Shown: one piece after another, positions 1 through 8,803 of the stretch | Numbering within the stretch: the first letter of the stretch is position 1 | Layout of the letters: each line of letters starts with the position of its first letter | Assembly (NCBI GenBank): GCA_013815385.1 | Contig: JACDGL010000006.1 | Coordinates: 124,001-188,000, forward strand | Direction of reading: 5' to 3' | Source of the DNA: Taibaiella sp. | GTDB lineage: Bacteria > Bacteroidota > Bacteroidia > Chitinophagales > Chitinophagaceae | Length of the DNA: 64,000 nucleotides | The notes under the pieces: model-generated | Databases searched by the model: none | What the model saw: the letters and a program-made list of their open reading frames with translations, nothing else | What the model was told of the DNA's origin: nothing | Position numbers and translations under genes: made by a program

Positions 1-303
1 ATGGTATTCTACAAGCTGCTGATAGAGAACTACCAGGACCGCAACTGGAAGGTAAGCATCGGTATGTTCGACTTTATAGAAAAAGGAAAGCGCAGCAATG
101 AGTACAAGCGTATCAGGGTACCCATGTATGCGCAGGATGAGCTGGTAGTGCGCGCACAGCTAAAAGAAGTATATACCCGTATTATGAATCATGACTTTGA
201 TAAAGGCTGTGGTAAGGAAGAATGCCATTGGTGCAACTTCGCGCGGAAGTACGAGTTGGTAAGGCCTTCAGGAGATATGGTAGTGGAAATAGATGATATT
301 TAA
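1..303 (+). CDS. C-terminal fragment of a PD-(D/E)XK nuclease / helicase-nuclease-like protein (5' end outside window)
   Basis: The reading frame is open from the first base, so the true start probably lies upstream and only the last 100 residues are seen. Near the C-terminus is a cysteine cluster, C-G-K-E-E-C-H-W-C, followed by N-F-A-R. This resembles the last three cysteines of the Fe-S staple that closes AddB-type and related PD-(D/E)XK nuclease domains found at the end of UvrD-like recombination helicases. The nuclease motifs themselves would lie outside the window, so the family call is an inference from the cysteine pattern and from the basic/aromatic tail. The stop codon overlaps the end of a possible convergent ORF by a few bases. 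Confidence 0.5.
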   Translation: MVFYKLLIENYQDRNWKVSIGMFDFIEKGKRSNEYKRIRVPMYAQDELVVRAQLKEVYTRIMNHDFDKGCGKEECHWCNFARKYELVRPSGDMVVEIDDI

Positions 304-668
304 AGGTGCTTATTTTTCCCTTTATTTACTTCCTCATGTTGTTCCTTGTTCCCGTAAAGGAGCGATATCATTATGTTATGGTTATGTATGCAGGCATTCA
401 GCTGGTATTTGATGCCCAGTATTTCATCATACACCAGGTATGTATCCTGTATCTCATAATTGCCATTTACCAGCATCATATGGAATGGGGCAAATGCAGG
501 GCGGTTCGGTATAGTAACGGTATAGAAGGTTTCAGGAGAATAATTAATAGTATCAGGAGTAAAAAGAAAATTAGTGATCTTTCCTGCTACCATTAATTGT
601 TGCGTAAAGTTTGTGCTGGGTGTCCTCATATATATTAACTGGATAGTTAAGGAAAATACCAATTCCAA
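300..668 (-). CDS. Hypothetical protein, 122 aa
   Basis: An uninterrupted minus-strand ORF fills most of the gap between the nuclease fragment and the M2 peptidase. It is convergent with the fragment, and the stop codons overlap. The product has no signal peptide, no membrane segment and no motif I recognise. Its composition, with alternating polar and aromatic residues in the middle, looks more like a folded protein than the hydrophobic plus-strand ORF across the same bases (306-596). An internal Met at residue 14 is an alternative start. It may be a real orphan gene or a chance ORF; no function is proposed. Confidence 0.35.
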   Translation of the reverse strand: MELVFSLTIQLIYMRTPSTNFTQQLMVAGKITNFLFTPDTINYSPETFYTVTIPNRPAFAPFHMMLVNGNYEIQDTYLVYDEILGIKYQLNACIHNHNIMISLLYGNKEQHEEVNKGKNKHL

Positions 669-883
669 AACTATATTTATTTTAAGAAATTATTAAATCC
701 TTTTATCCACATCAGTGGATTGCATGCAATAATACTCAACTGGTTGGTAATAAGCAATAAATAAATATATTTTCTCGCGTATTTTTTCTTACCTCCCTCT
801 ATTGGGGTGAATTATCCTGGAAAGGAAATGTAGTGTAAATATGAAAGTGCATTTTTATACTTTTAGCGCTTACTTCATTTTTT

Positions 884-2686
884 ATGAAAAGATATTTGTT
901 AGCTGCGCTTTGTGTTTTAGCGATCGCCGGATGCCATGACACAGATCCAAAGACAAGTGCGCAGGATTTTATAGACGGCTATACTACTGAGTATGTGAAA
1001 CTATACACGGCCGACCAGGAGGCACAGTGGAAGGCCAACATAGAAATAAAGAAGGGCGATAGCACTAACAGTACTGCCGCACAGAAGGCTGATGAGGCAA
1101 TGGCAGTATTTACCGGCAGCAAGGAAAATATAGAGAAGGCACGCAGCCTCATGGCGCACAAAGAGCAGCTGACCGAGCTGCAACGCAAGCAGCTGGAGTA
1201 CATCTTATACAATGCTGCCAACAACCCGCAGACGGTAGCAGCGGTGGTAAAGCAGCGAATAAAGGCAGAGATAGATCAGACGCAGAAACTATATGGCTTC
1301 CAGTACATGCTGGATGGCAAAAAGGTAAGCACCAACGATCTGGATGATGTACTTAAAAAAGAGACCGATGTGCACAAACGCCTGTTGGCGTGGGAAGCAA
1401 GCAAGGAAGTAGGCAAGACACTGAAGGATGGCCTGCTGAACCTGCGCAGCCTGCGCAACCAGACCGTACAGGCACTGGGCTACCACGATTTCTTTACCTA
1501 TCAGGTGAGCGATTATGGCATGCAGAGCACGGAGATGATGCAGACCATGGATCGCCTGATGAAGGAGTTATACCCACTGTACCGCGAGTTGCATACATGG
1601 ATGCGCTACGAGCTGGCACATAAGTATGGCAATATGGAAGTGCCCGACTACCTGCCTGCGCACTGGCTGCCCAACCGCTGGGGGCAGGATTGGAGTGCTG
1701 AAGTGACCGTAAAGGGCGTCAACCTGGATAGTGTATTGAAAGCCAAAAGCCCGCAATGGATAGTGCATGATGCAGAGGACATGTATGTGAGCCTGGGCTT
1801 TAACAAGCTGCCCGAAACCTTCTGGCAGCGATCCAGCCTGTACCCTTATCCGTCCGATAGTGCGGTGAAGAAGAACAACCATGCATCTGCCTGGCATGTA
1901 GATCTTAATAATGATGTACGCAGCCTGATGAGTGTGGAACCTAATGCCGAATGGTTCGAGACAGCGCACCATGAGCTGGGCCACATATACTACTACATGA
2001 CCTATACTAATAAGGATGTACCCCCACTGTTGCGCCAGGGCGCCAACCGTGCCTATCATGAGGCGCTGGGTACTATGATGGGCTTGGCTGCTATGCAGAA
2101 ACCCTTCCTTGCAGGGCGTGGGCTTATAGATGGAAATGTGAAAACAGACAGTATTCAATCACTGCTGAAGGAGGCGCTTAATTCTGTAGTGTTCATCTTC
2201 TTCTCATCGGGTACCATGAGCAACTTCGAAAAGCTGATGTATGTAGATAGCCTGCCGGCCAACCAGTTCAATAGCAAGTGGTGGGAACTCGCAAAGAAGT
2301 ACCAGGGCATAGTACCCCCTACCGAACGCGGCGAGGAGTATTGCGATGCTGCTACCAAGACGCACATCAATGATGACCCTGCACAGTACTACGACTATGC
2401 GCTATCCTACGTGCTGCTGTACCAGCTGCATAACCACATAGCCAGGGAGATACTGCATCAGGACCCGCGTGCTACAAACTACTATGGCCACAAAGAGATA
2501 GGCGATTTTCTGCGGAAGATCATGTACCCCGGTGCATCGAAAGACTGGAGGCAGGTGCTCAAGGAATCTACAGGCGATGACCTGAACGCGAAGGCTATGC
2601 TGGAGTATTTTGACCCACTTGTCAACTGGCTGAAAGAACAAAACAAAGGCCGCAAATACACCCTGCCCGAGCAGGCAGCTTTTTAA
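884..2686 (+). CDS. M2-family (angiotensin-converting-enzyme-like) zinc peptidyl-dipeptidase, lipoprotein
   Basis: This 600-residue protein belongs to peptidase family M2, whose members remove C-terminal dipeptides. It starts with a lipoprotein signal ending at A-G-C (Cys17), so it is probably anchored in the envelope and acts outside the cytoplasm. The zinc site is clear: H-E-L-G-H at residues 363-367. It is followed, after an I-Y-Y-Y-M-T-Y helix and R-Q-G-A-N, by H-E-A-L-G, in which Glu393 is the third ligand. This order matches animal ACE (HEMGH, then HEA[IL]G), with two extra residues between ligands. Length fits bacterial M2 enzymes. It stands alone, with a possible weak terminator just downstream. 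Physiological substrates in bacteria are largely unknown, probably exogenous peptides. Confidence 0.9.
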   Translation: MKRYLLAALCVLAIAGCHDTDPKTSAQDFIDGYTTEYVKLYTADQEAQWKANIEIKKGDSTNSTAAQKADEAMAVFTGSKENIEKARSLMAHKEQLTELQRKQLEYILYNAANNPQTVAAVVKQRIKAEIDQTQKLYGFQYMLDGKKVSTNDLDDVLKKETDVHKRLLAWEASKEVGKTLKDGLLNLRSLRNQTVQALGYHDFFTYQVSDYGMQSTEMMQTMDRLMKELYPLYRELHTWMRYELAHKYGNMEVPDYLPAHWLPNRWGQDWSAEVTVKGVNLDSVLKAKSPQWIVHDAEDMYVSLGFNKLPETFWQRSSLYPYPSDSAVKKNNHASAWHVDLNNDVRSLMSVEPNAEWFETAHHELGHIYYYMTYTNKDVPPLLRQGANRAYHEALGTMMGLAAMQKPFLAGRGLIDGNVKTDSIQSLLKEALNSVVFIFFSSGTMSNFEKLMYVDSLPANQFNSKWWELAKKYQGIVPPTERGEEYCDAATKTHINDDPAQYYDYALSYVLLYQLHNHIAREILHQDPRATNYYGHKEIGDFLRKIMYPGASKDWRQVLKESTGDDLNAKAMLEYFDPLVNWLKEQNKGRKYTLPEQAAF

Positions 2687-2694
2687 TTAAGTAA

Positions 2695-2716
2695 GCCGTA
2701 ACGGCGCCCTTTTTTG
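2695..2716 (+). terminator. Weak candidate terminator after the M2 peptidase gene
   Basis: A short GCCG-TAA-CGGC hairpin is followed after GCCC by six T residues, nine bases past the stop codon. The stem is only four base pairs, so this is tentative. Confidence 0.3.
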
Positions 2717-3076
2717 TTACCTTTTTAGGTACGCAATAAGCAAGAAACTGCACAGTGCTAAGCCAACTTAGTATCCTTATGATTGTATGTGGATATCATT
2801 ATTTGGAAACCCCTATTCCTGTATCGTATCTTGCGCCTGGCCCTTAGGGCATAGATATTTGAAAATATATAAATACGCTCTGTGGCTATCACCCCGCATG
2901 AGGTGATAGTAGGGTCGTGATGGGGTAATCGTAGGGTCATCACGGGGCGTATCAGAAATGAACGGGATCGGCTGTAACGCAGCATCCGCAGGCCACAGGG
3001 ATCGGGATAGATACTTCTATCACCCCATTTTACCCGGAATAATAAAGTAGGGTCAGCAGCTAAGATTCCCCTCATG
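2717..3076. other. Gene-free stretch with nested short inverted repeats
   Basis: No convincing gene is present; a 105-codon minus-strand ORF here has a non-protein-like composition. The stretch holds two consecutive perfect 7-bp inverted repeats: TATCACC/GGTGATA at 2887-2893 and 2902-2908, and CGTGATG/CATCACG at 2916-2922 and 2938-2944. It also has three copies of GTAGGGTC (2909, 2931, 3047) and a second TATCACCCC at 3018. It may be a degenerate repeat element or a structured transcript. Confidence 0.4.
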
Positions 3077-4189
3077 CTAATTATCGTCCCTATGTATTCG
3101 CCGGAATATCCTGTCCCATCGGTTTTGCCACTTCACCCCTGAGTGTTCTATAGGTACCGTAGTGCCCATCAGCACTCCCCAGGGCTTAAGTCCATCTACA
3201 CGGTCAAAGATTATTTTGAGCACGGCTACAAATGGGATGGAGAGGAACATGCCGCCTATACCCCATAGCAGGCCACCCATCAGTACCACCAGGATAGATA
3301 TAAGGGCATTGATCTGTACTTTGGAAGATATGATGCGGGGCACCAGTATATTATTGTCTATGAACTGTATAAGGAGGTAGAGGCCTACAACCGCTAGCTG
3401 GGTGGTGTATCCATCTTTTACAACTGTAGCCATAAGCACGGGCAGCGCTATGGCAACCAGGCCGCCTATGTAGGGCAGCATATTCAGGATACCGCCTATT
3501 ATCCCTATTAGCAGCGCATTGGGTACGCCCAGGACCAGCAATGCCAGGCAGTTAAGGGTGGCAACTATGGTAGTTTCTATCAGCAGGCCTATGATGTAAG
3601 CCTGGATGGCATGCTTGGTCTCGCTTAATATCTCTGCTACGCGTAGTGAATTCTTCTCGGAAAATACGCGGAACAGGAAATCAAGGATCAATGGCTTGTA
3701 AAAAAGGAGCAGGTATAGATAGATAGGCATCAGGAACACCACGCCAACGGTACTGATGATCCGGTTAAGGGTACTGCCAACCAGCGCCTGGCTACCTTGC
3801 AGTGTTTGCTTCATCATCGCCATCTGTTTATCCATGGATACACCAAAGGTGGCATTGATCCAATGCTGCAGCTCGGTGATGAGGTAGAAGAATTTGAGCT
3901 TAATAGCAGGCATCATTTCGGTGAACGTAGCTATCTGGGTGGAAAGAAAATAAAGCAGGGTGCCGAAGACAGCCAGGGCCAAAACGAGCGATATAAGTAC
4001 AGCTGGCAGGCGGGGTATTCGCTTTTCGAGCCACGATGTTAGGGGATTGAGCAACACAGCTATAAGGCCCGAAATAAAGAACGGTACCAGTATGCTGCCT
4101 AACGCACCTAATATATGCGCGCACAGCACCAGACCCAGCAACGATACTGTAGCCTTAATGAAAAACGGGTAAGTCTTAAGAGTGGTCAT
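3077..4189 (-). CDS. AI-2E family transporter (PerM/YdiK-like permease)
   Basis: This is a 370-residue integral membrane protein of the AI-2E/PerM family, polytopic inner-membrane proteins with about eight helices. Some members export the AI-2 signal or act as Na+/H+ antiporters; most have no assigned substrate. Visible family features are the hydrophobic pair at residues 10-60, a less hydrophobic amphipathic middle (90-150), and the C-terminal half with G-G-I-L-N-M-L-P-Y-I-G and the I-D-N-N-I-L-V-P-R-I motif near residues 290-300. The gene is monocistronic, with a 216-bp gap to the divergent M36-like peptidase gene. A second paralogue lies at 37219-38283. Confidence 0.85.
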   Translation of the reverse strand: MTTLKTYPFFIKATVSLLGLVLCAHILGALGSILVPFFISGLIAVLLNPLTSWLEKRIPRLPAVLISLVLALAVFGTLLYFLSTQIATFTEMMPAIKLKFFYLITELQHWINATFGVSMDKQMAMMKQTLQGSQALVGSTLNRIISTVGVVFLMPIYLYLLLFYKPLILDFLFRVFSEKNSLRVAEILSETKHAIQAYIIGLLIETTIVATLNCLALLVLGVPNALLIGIIGGILNMLPYIGGLVAIALPVLMATVVKDGYTTQLAVVGLYLLIQFIDNNILVPRIISSKVQINALISILVVLMGGLLWGIGGMFLSIPFVAVLKIIFDRVDGLKPWGVLMGTTVPIEHSGVKWQNRWDRIFRRIHRDDN

Positions 4190-4405
4190 AGCTTAGTCGA
4201 AAGTAGGTAGTTTAGCAGTTACTGATCAGATTGTAATTAATATACTAACAAACTGTGCCATGTGTATGCCAGCGCCATTTTATCATATAGAAATCCCAAT
4301 TTGTACTCAGAAATTCAATATTCATCACTGTTGCGAATGTACGCATTCGGAAAATCATTACATTTAACATTCGCATAATATCTGATTATCAATAAAATAT
4401 TATCA

Positions 4406-7312
4406 ATGAACCGTTTATTGCTGCTTGCAGGGATAATGACCCTGAGTGTATGTACCTATGCCCAACACGCACAGGATCCCTATAGTATCTCCGTCTTTAA
4501 TACCAGGGCCACCACCCGCCCCAATACTGTGAAAATTGCAGGTACATTAAGTAAGGTACACGAAAGCTTTGCCGGATGGAGCGCAGAGACCGATATAGCT
4601 ACAGGCGATTTTAAAGACCTGTATGGCCCGGCCATAGCAATAAGCGGCAGCACTATAGATGAAAGGGTAAGCAATGTAATAGAAGCAAAGCTGGGTAAGC
4701 TGGATGTGCGCAGCGCAGAATGGCGGCAGACCAATACCCGTATCGCGGGCAATGCGCAATATGCAGACTATGTACAATCTTTCGGGGGGCATGATGTGGT
4801 ATTCTCCCGCCTCAGCTTCCGGTTTACCACAGACGGCAGGCTGGTGCGTGTGCAGATGCGCAACTATGGGCAACCCACAGATGGGGGAGTAGTACCTAAA
4901 GCCGATATAAGCAGCGTAACGCAGGATCTTGGCAGCCTGCATATTACCAGCAGCAAAACCGATGATAGCTGGGTATGGTTCCCCATACCTGCTACTGATG
5001 GCTACGTGCTGCATGCTGCCTGGCATTATATAATAGAAGGCACTTCCCAGGATAATATGCCTGTGAAGCTGACGGGGTTTGTAGATGCTACAGACAACAG
5101 CGTACTATACAGGAACAACGAGATAAAAGACGCCTACAACACTACCATAAAAGGCAATGTATATAAGGATGGCACTGCCGCACCCGCAACCCTGCAGCCA
5201 CTGCGCAACCTGGCGCTGACAATAGGCGGCAGCACCTATTATACAGATACTGCCGGTGTGTATAACAGCAGTATACTTACGCCTCCGGTTACTACCACAG
5301 TTAACCTGTCAGGAAAATGGAGTAAGGTTGTAGATGTGCCCAGCGGCGCCACCCCAAACTTTGACAGCATAGTTACCCTCACAACCGCAGTTTATACCTT
5401 CCCCACATCGGTAGCGCATGCGAGCAGCAGGCACATCAATGCCTACTACCATGTGAACAGGGTACATGACTTTATGAAGACGCAGTATCCAACCTTTACA
5501 GCGATGGATATACAGCTGCCAACAAATATAGACGTAAGCGGTAGCTGCAATGCCTATTATAATGGCTCTTCCATCAACTTCTTCGCGGCGGGTGGGGGGT
5601 GTATGTCTTTTGCAGAGATAGGCACAGTTGTGTACCATGAGTACGGGCATGGCATATCTGATAAGTATTACAACCTGATAACTGGCGGTACCATATATAA
5701 TGGAGCACTTAACGAAGGCAGCTCGGATGTATGGGCCATGTGTGTATCGCACAGCCCTATTATAGGTGAAAATGCCTATACACCTGGTACCGGCTATATA
5801 CGCAGGTACGATGGGGCACCAGCTGTGTACCCCGTAAACATTACAGGGGAAGTACATAACGACGGGCAGATAATAGCCGGCGCCTGGTGGGATGTAGGCG
5901 TCAACCTGGGCAGCATAGACTCTATGGCAAAGCTGTTTGCCGGCACCTACAATGAAACCCCTGACGGGCCGGCGGGCACCGAAGGTGATGTATACCACCA
6001 GGTGCTGATAGGTGCACTGATCAACGATGATAATGATGCCAATCTTAATAACGGCACCCCCCACTTTGTACAGATTATAAAGGCATTTGCAAAGCATGGC
6101 ATCTACCTGCTGAACAATGCTACGCTGGCGCATACAGAACTTAATCATCAGCCGGCTGCTGCCAGCATACCGGTTATGGCTACGGCTTCTGTCACCTATC
6201 CATTCTTCCTTGGGGGTATCTATATGTATTATAAAGTAAGGGGCACTGCCATATGGGATACCGTGAAAATGGTGAATACAACCGGTTCTGTATATACAGG
6301 GCAGATAGCTGCACAGGGCAAAGGCGCTATAGTGGACTACTACTTTGCCGTAAATGACACAATGAATAACGCTAACATATATTATCCTACCGCTTTCGAC
6401 CCTACCCAGGCATCCAGCCAGACATCTATCCCCTTTCAGTTTGGTGTAGGGATAGTAGCGCGTGATAGCAATACTTTTGAAGGTGCAACCGACGGATGGC
6501 GCATAGGAAATAATCCCGGCGACAATGCAACAAATGGCAAATGGATAAATGCGGTACCGGTAGAATCATCATTGACTGGCGCAACAGGCAAGCTACTGTG
6601 CCAGACAGGCCACGACCATACTACAGGGTCAGGCAAGTGTCTGGTAACAGGAAATGCATTCACTGCATTTGCAGGCGTAGCAGTAGCGGATGTAGATAAT
6701 GGTAAAACTACAGTCCTGACACCAGCTTTTGATCTGACGGCATATACCAACCCTATAATAGAGTACTACCGCTGGTATGGTAACGATAGGGGCACTAATC
6801 CTAAAGAAGATTTGTGGCAGGTGCATGTGCGCGATACTAACTCCGGCTTCTGGGCAGTAGTAGAGCAGACATACCAATCGGACTATAACTGGCGCCGGAA
6901 TATCTTTGCGCTGAAAGAACATTTCGGAGGCAAGGCACGCGTACAGTTCCGCTTTACAGCACAGGATAATATGGAGAGCGGCGTACCATACAGTGGAGCA
7001 AGCATAGTAGAAGCTGCTGTGGATGACTTCTTCATATACGATGTGCCGACCACCGGCGTAGCAGCTACGATACCAGAGAAAGCAAAAATATATCCTAACC
7101 CTGCCAATGATAAAATAACAGTGTACCTGCCCGACATAAGCGAAGGAACTATCACTATCAACGACCTGGCAGGCAGGACAGTAAGCACCCTGAAAATGGG
7201 CAACACTAAACAATACGAAATAGATACGCATACCCTGGCAGCGGGCAACTACCTGCTGGTAATACAGTCTGCAAGCAGCATACAATCACAGGCAATAGTG
7301 GTGAGGCATTAG
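4406..7312 (+). CDS. Secreted M36-like (fungalysin-type) zinc metallopeptidase with T9SS sorting domain
   Basis: The 968-residue protein has a Sec signal peptide (about residues 1-19), an N-terminal propeptide-like region (about 40-230), a metallopeptidase domain, a C-terminal beta-sandwich/MAM-like segment (about 690-885) and a T9SS type A sorting domain from I-Y-P-N-P at 895-899 to the end. The catalytic motif H-E-Y-G-H-G lies at 411-416, and N-E-G-S-S-D with Glu437 supplies the third ligand, as in M36 peptidases. The product is probably carried across the outer membrane by T9SS and anchored or released, where it degrades external protein. It is a single gene followed by a strong hairpin. 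M36 membership rests on the zinc motif; the domain limits are approximate. Confidence 0.85.
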   Translation: MNRLLLLAGIMTLSVCTYAQHAQDPYSISVFNTRATTRPNTVKIAGTLSKVHESFAGWSAETDIATGDFKDLYGPAIAISGSTIDERVSNVIEAKLGKLDVRSAEWRQTNTRIAGNAQYADYVQSFGGHDVVFSRLSFRFTTDGRLVRVQMRNYGQPTDGGVVPKADISSVTQDLGSLHITSSKTDDSWVWFPIPATDGYVLHAAWHYIIEGTSQDNMPVKLTGFVDATDNSVLYRNNEIKDAYNTTIKGNVYKDGTAAPATLQPLRNLALTIGGSTYYTDTAGVYNSSILTPPVTTTVNLSGKWSKVVDVPSGATPNFDSIVTLTTAVYTFPTSVAHASSRHINAYYHVNRVHDFMKTQYPTFTAMDIQLPTNIDVSGSCNAYYNGSSINFFAAGGGCMSFAEIGTVVYHEYGHGISDKYYNLITGGTIYNGALNEGSSDVWAMCVSHSPIIGENAYTPGTGYIRRYDGAPAVYPVNITGEVHNDGQIIAGAWWDVGVNLGSIDSMAKLFAGTYNETPDGPAGTEGDVYHQVLIGALINDDNDANLNNGTPHFVQIIKAFAKHGIYLLNNATLAHTELNHQPAAASIPVMATASVTYPFFLGGIYMYYKVRGTAIWDTVKMVNTTGSVYTGQIAAQGKGAIVDYYFAVNDTMNNANIYYPTAFDPTQASSQTSIPFQFGVGIVARDSNTFEGATDGWRIGNNPGDNATNGKWINAVPVESSLTGATGKLLCQTGHDHTTGSGKCLVTGNAFTAFAGVAVADVDNGKTTVLTPAFDLTAYTNPIIEYYRWYGNDRGTNPKEDLWQVHVRDTNSGFWAVVEQTYQSDYNWRRNIFALKEHFGGKARVQFRFTAQDNMESGVPYSGASIVEAAVDDFFIYDVPTTGVAATIPEKAKIYPNPANDKITVYLPDISEGTITINDLAGRTVSTLKMGNTKQYEIDTHTLAAGNYLLVIQSASSIQSQAIVVRH

Positions 7313-7339
7313 AAAGATGAATGGTTAATATGAAATAGT

Positions 7340-7365
7340 TGATAGGGGCTACAATGCCCCTATCA
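7340..7365. terminator. Hairpin between convergent genes
   Basis: A perfect 10-bp inverted repeat, TGATAGGGGC / GCCCCTATCA, with a six-base loop lies between the M36-like gene and xerD, whose 3' ends face each other. There is no long T-run on either side, so termination is inferred from position and stem strength. Confidence 0.55.
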
Positions 7366-7381
7366 GTTTGCCGCTGATGCC

Positions 7382-8287
7382 CTATGAATGCCCGAACCGC
7401 GGATGATATTTCTCTAATGTCTGCCGAAGATAGGCACGGTCAAGGTGGGTATATATCTCGGTGGTCGTAATGCTTTTGTGGCCCATCATTTCCTGTACAG
7501 CACGCAGATCTGCACCGGCCTGCACCAGGTGTGTAGCAAATGAATGGCGAAAAGTATGCGGGTGGATATTCTTCTTCAGCCCTGCCTTCTCCGTTAGCTC
7601 TTTTAGGATCAGGAATATCATAACACGGGAAAGCGCAGCGCCACGGCGGTTGAGGAACAATATGTCTTCCTGTCCTTTTTTAATGATCAGGTGATTGCGT
7701 ATATGCTCACGGTACAACGCTATGTATTTTATGGCTGTATCGCCTATTGGTACCAGGCGCTCCTTATTTCCCTTTCCTATCACCTTCACAAATCCCACAT
7801 CAAGGTAAAGATTGGATATGGTAAGATTGGTGAGTTCACTGACGCGCAGGCCACAGCTGTAGAGCACCTCTATCATAGCACGGTTGCGTTGGCCCTCGGG
7901 CTTGCTGTGGTCTATGGCGCCGGTTATCATATCTATCTCTTCTATGCTTAGCACCACAGGCAGGCTGCGTTTCAGCTTGGGGGCTTCCAGCAGTTCGGTA
8001 GGGTCTTTTTTTATGATATCCTCCAGCAGTAAATAACCGAAAAAGGATTTTACTCCGCTTAGCACCCGCGCCTGTGTGCCTGCGGCAAATTCAAAGCCAT
8101 TGATGTGTACCACAAATTCCTGTAGGTGCGGTAGCATAATATCCTGCACTTTCAGGTCGGGATGGGTAGCATGTATAAAGTCGCTGAGCAGGGCAGCATC
8201 ATGCAGGTAGGCCTCTACTGTATTATCAGACATAGACCGCTCCAGTTGCAGGTAAGCCTTAAATCCCTTCAGGTATGCATCCCACAT
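7382..8287 (-). CDS. xerD: Tyrosine recombinase XerD
   Basis: This 301-residue protein is a XerC/D-type site-specific recombinase, which with its partner resolves chromosome dimers at dif near the division site. The N-terminal SAM-like core-binding domain covers about residues 1-85 and the catalytic domain the rest. All catalytic residues are present: Arg148 (S-C-G-L-R), Lys172 (G-K-G-N-K-E), His244 and Arg247 (H-T-F-R-H), His270 (M-G-H-K-S) and nucleophile Tyr279 (I-Y-T-H-L). Length and the tail are typical of chromosomal XerD rather than an integron or phage integrase. Standalone context next to aroQ and fmt supports the housekeeping role; assignment to XerD rather than XerC is by overall resemblance. 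Confidence 0.9.
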   Translation of the reverse strand: MWDAYLKGFKAYLQLERSMSDNTVEAYLHDAALLSDFIHATHPDLKVQDIMLPHLQEFVVHINGFEFAAGTQARVLSGVKSFFGYLLLEDIIKKDPTELLEAPKLKRSLPVVLSIEEIDMITGAIDHSKPEGQRNRAMIEVLYSCGLRVSELTNLTISNLYLDVGFVKVIGKGNKERLVPIGDTAIKYIALYREHIRNHLIIKKGQEDILFLNRRGAALSRVMIFLILKELTEKAGLKKNIHPHTFRHSFATHLVQAGADLRAVQEMMGHKSITTTEIYTHLDRAYLRQTLEKYHPRFGHS

Positions 8288-8316
8288 GTAACCAATGAAT
8301 TAATATAGTGTACGGG

Positions 8317-8324
8317 CAAAAATA
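8317..8324 (-). promoter_or_regulatory. -7 promoter box for xerD
   Basis: TATTTTTG on the minus strand exactly fits the Bacteroidota -7 consensus TAnnTTTG, 29 bases before the xerD start codon. No convincing -33 element is seen. Confidence 0.45.
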
Positions 8325-8362
8325 TACATTGTGCGTGCTTATCTTGGTATAAATTATACGCT

Positions 8363-8803
8363 ATGCTGCATATTGCTATTGTTAATGGACCTAACCTGAA
8401 TCTATTAGGCACACGCGAAACAGATATATACGGCGGACAAACATTTGATGATTTTTTTCAGGAGCTGCAAAAAACGTTTCCTGAAATAAAATTCTATTAC
8501 TACCAGAGCAACCTGGAGGGCGAACTGATAAACAACCTGCACGATTGCAGGGGCAAGGCAGATGGCATTATATTCAATGGCGCGGGATACACACACACCA
8601 GTATTTCTATAGCTGATGCAATAGCCGCAATACAGATACCCACCATAGAGGTACATATATCCAACATCTACGTCCGTGAAGAGTTTCGTAAAACTTCCCT
8701 TACAGCATCTAAATGTATAGGATGTATTACCGGCCTGGGTCTTAAAGGATATGCCCTCGCTGCGAAATACCTGCAGGAAACACTAAGCCCTAAAACCACG
8801 TAG
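8363..8803 (+). CDS. aroQ: Type II 3-dehydroquinate dehydratase
   Basis: This 146-residue cytoplasmic enzyme catalyses the third step of the shikimate pathway, dehydration of 3-dehydroquinate to 3-dehydroshikimate. Family signatures are the opening N-G-P-N-L-N-L-L-G-T-R-E, with the catalytic Tyr at residue 23, the N-G-A-G-Y-T-H-T-S segment that forms the anion pocket, and E-V-H-I-S-N carrying the catalytic His. Length matches the dodecameric type II family. It is divergent from xerD, with 75 bp between the start codons, and its last 21 bases overlap the 3' end of the convergent fmt gene. Confidence 0.95.
   Translation: MLHIAIVNGPNLNLLGTRETDIYGGQTFDDFFQELQKTFPEIKFYYYQSNLEGELINNLHDCRGKADGIIFNGAGYTHTSISIADAIAAIQIPTIEVHISNIYVREEFRKTSLTASKCIGCITGLGLKGYALAAKYLQETLSPKTT

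Noticed and set aside
306-596. Plus-strand 96-aa hydrophobic ORF
   Set aside because: It is antisense to the more protein-like minus-strand ORF, and its composition (Tyr, Ile, His clusters) looks like a shadow frame.
2758-3075. Minus-strand 105-aa ORF in the repeat-rich spacer
   Set aside because: Arg/Ile-rich composition without domain pattern; it runs through inverted repeats.
5309-6148. 279-aa antisense ORF inside the M36-like peptidase gene
   Set aside because: The plus-strand frame encodes a complete metallopeptidase with catalytic motif; the antisense frame has no signal or motif.
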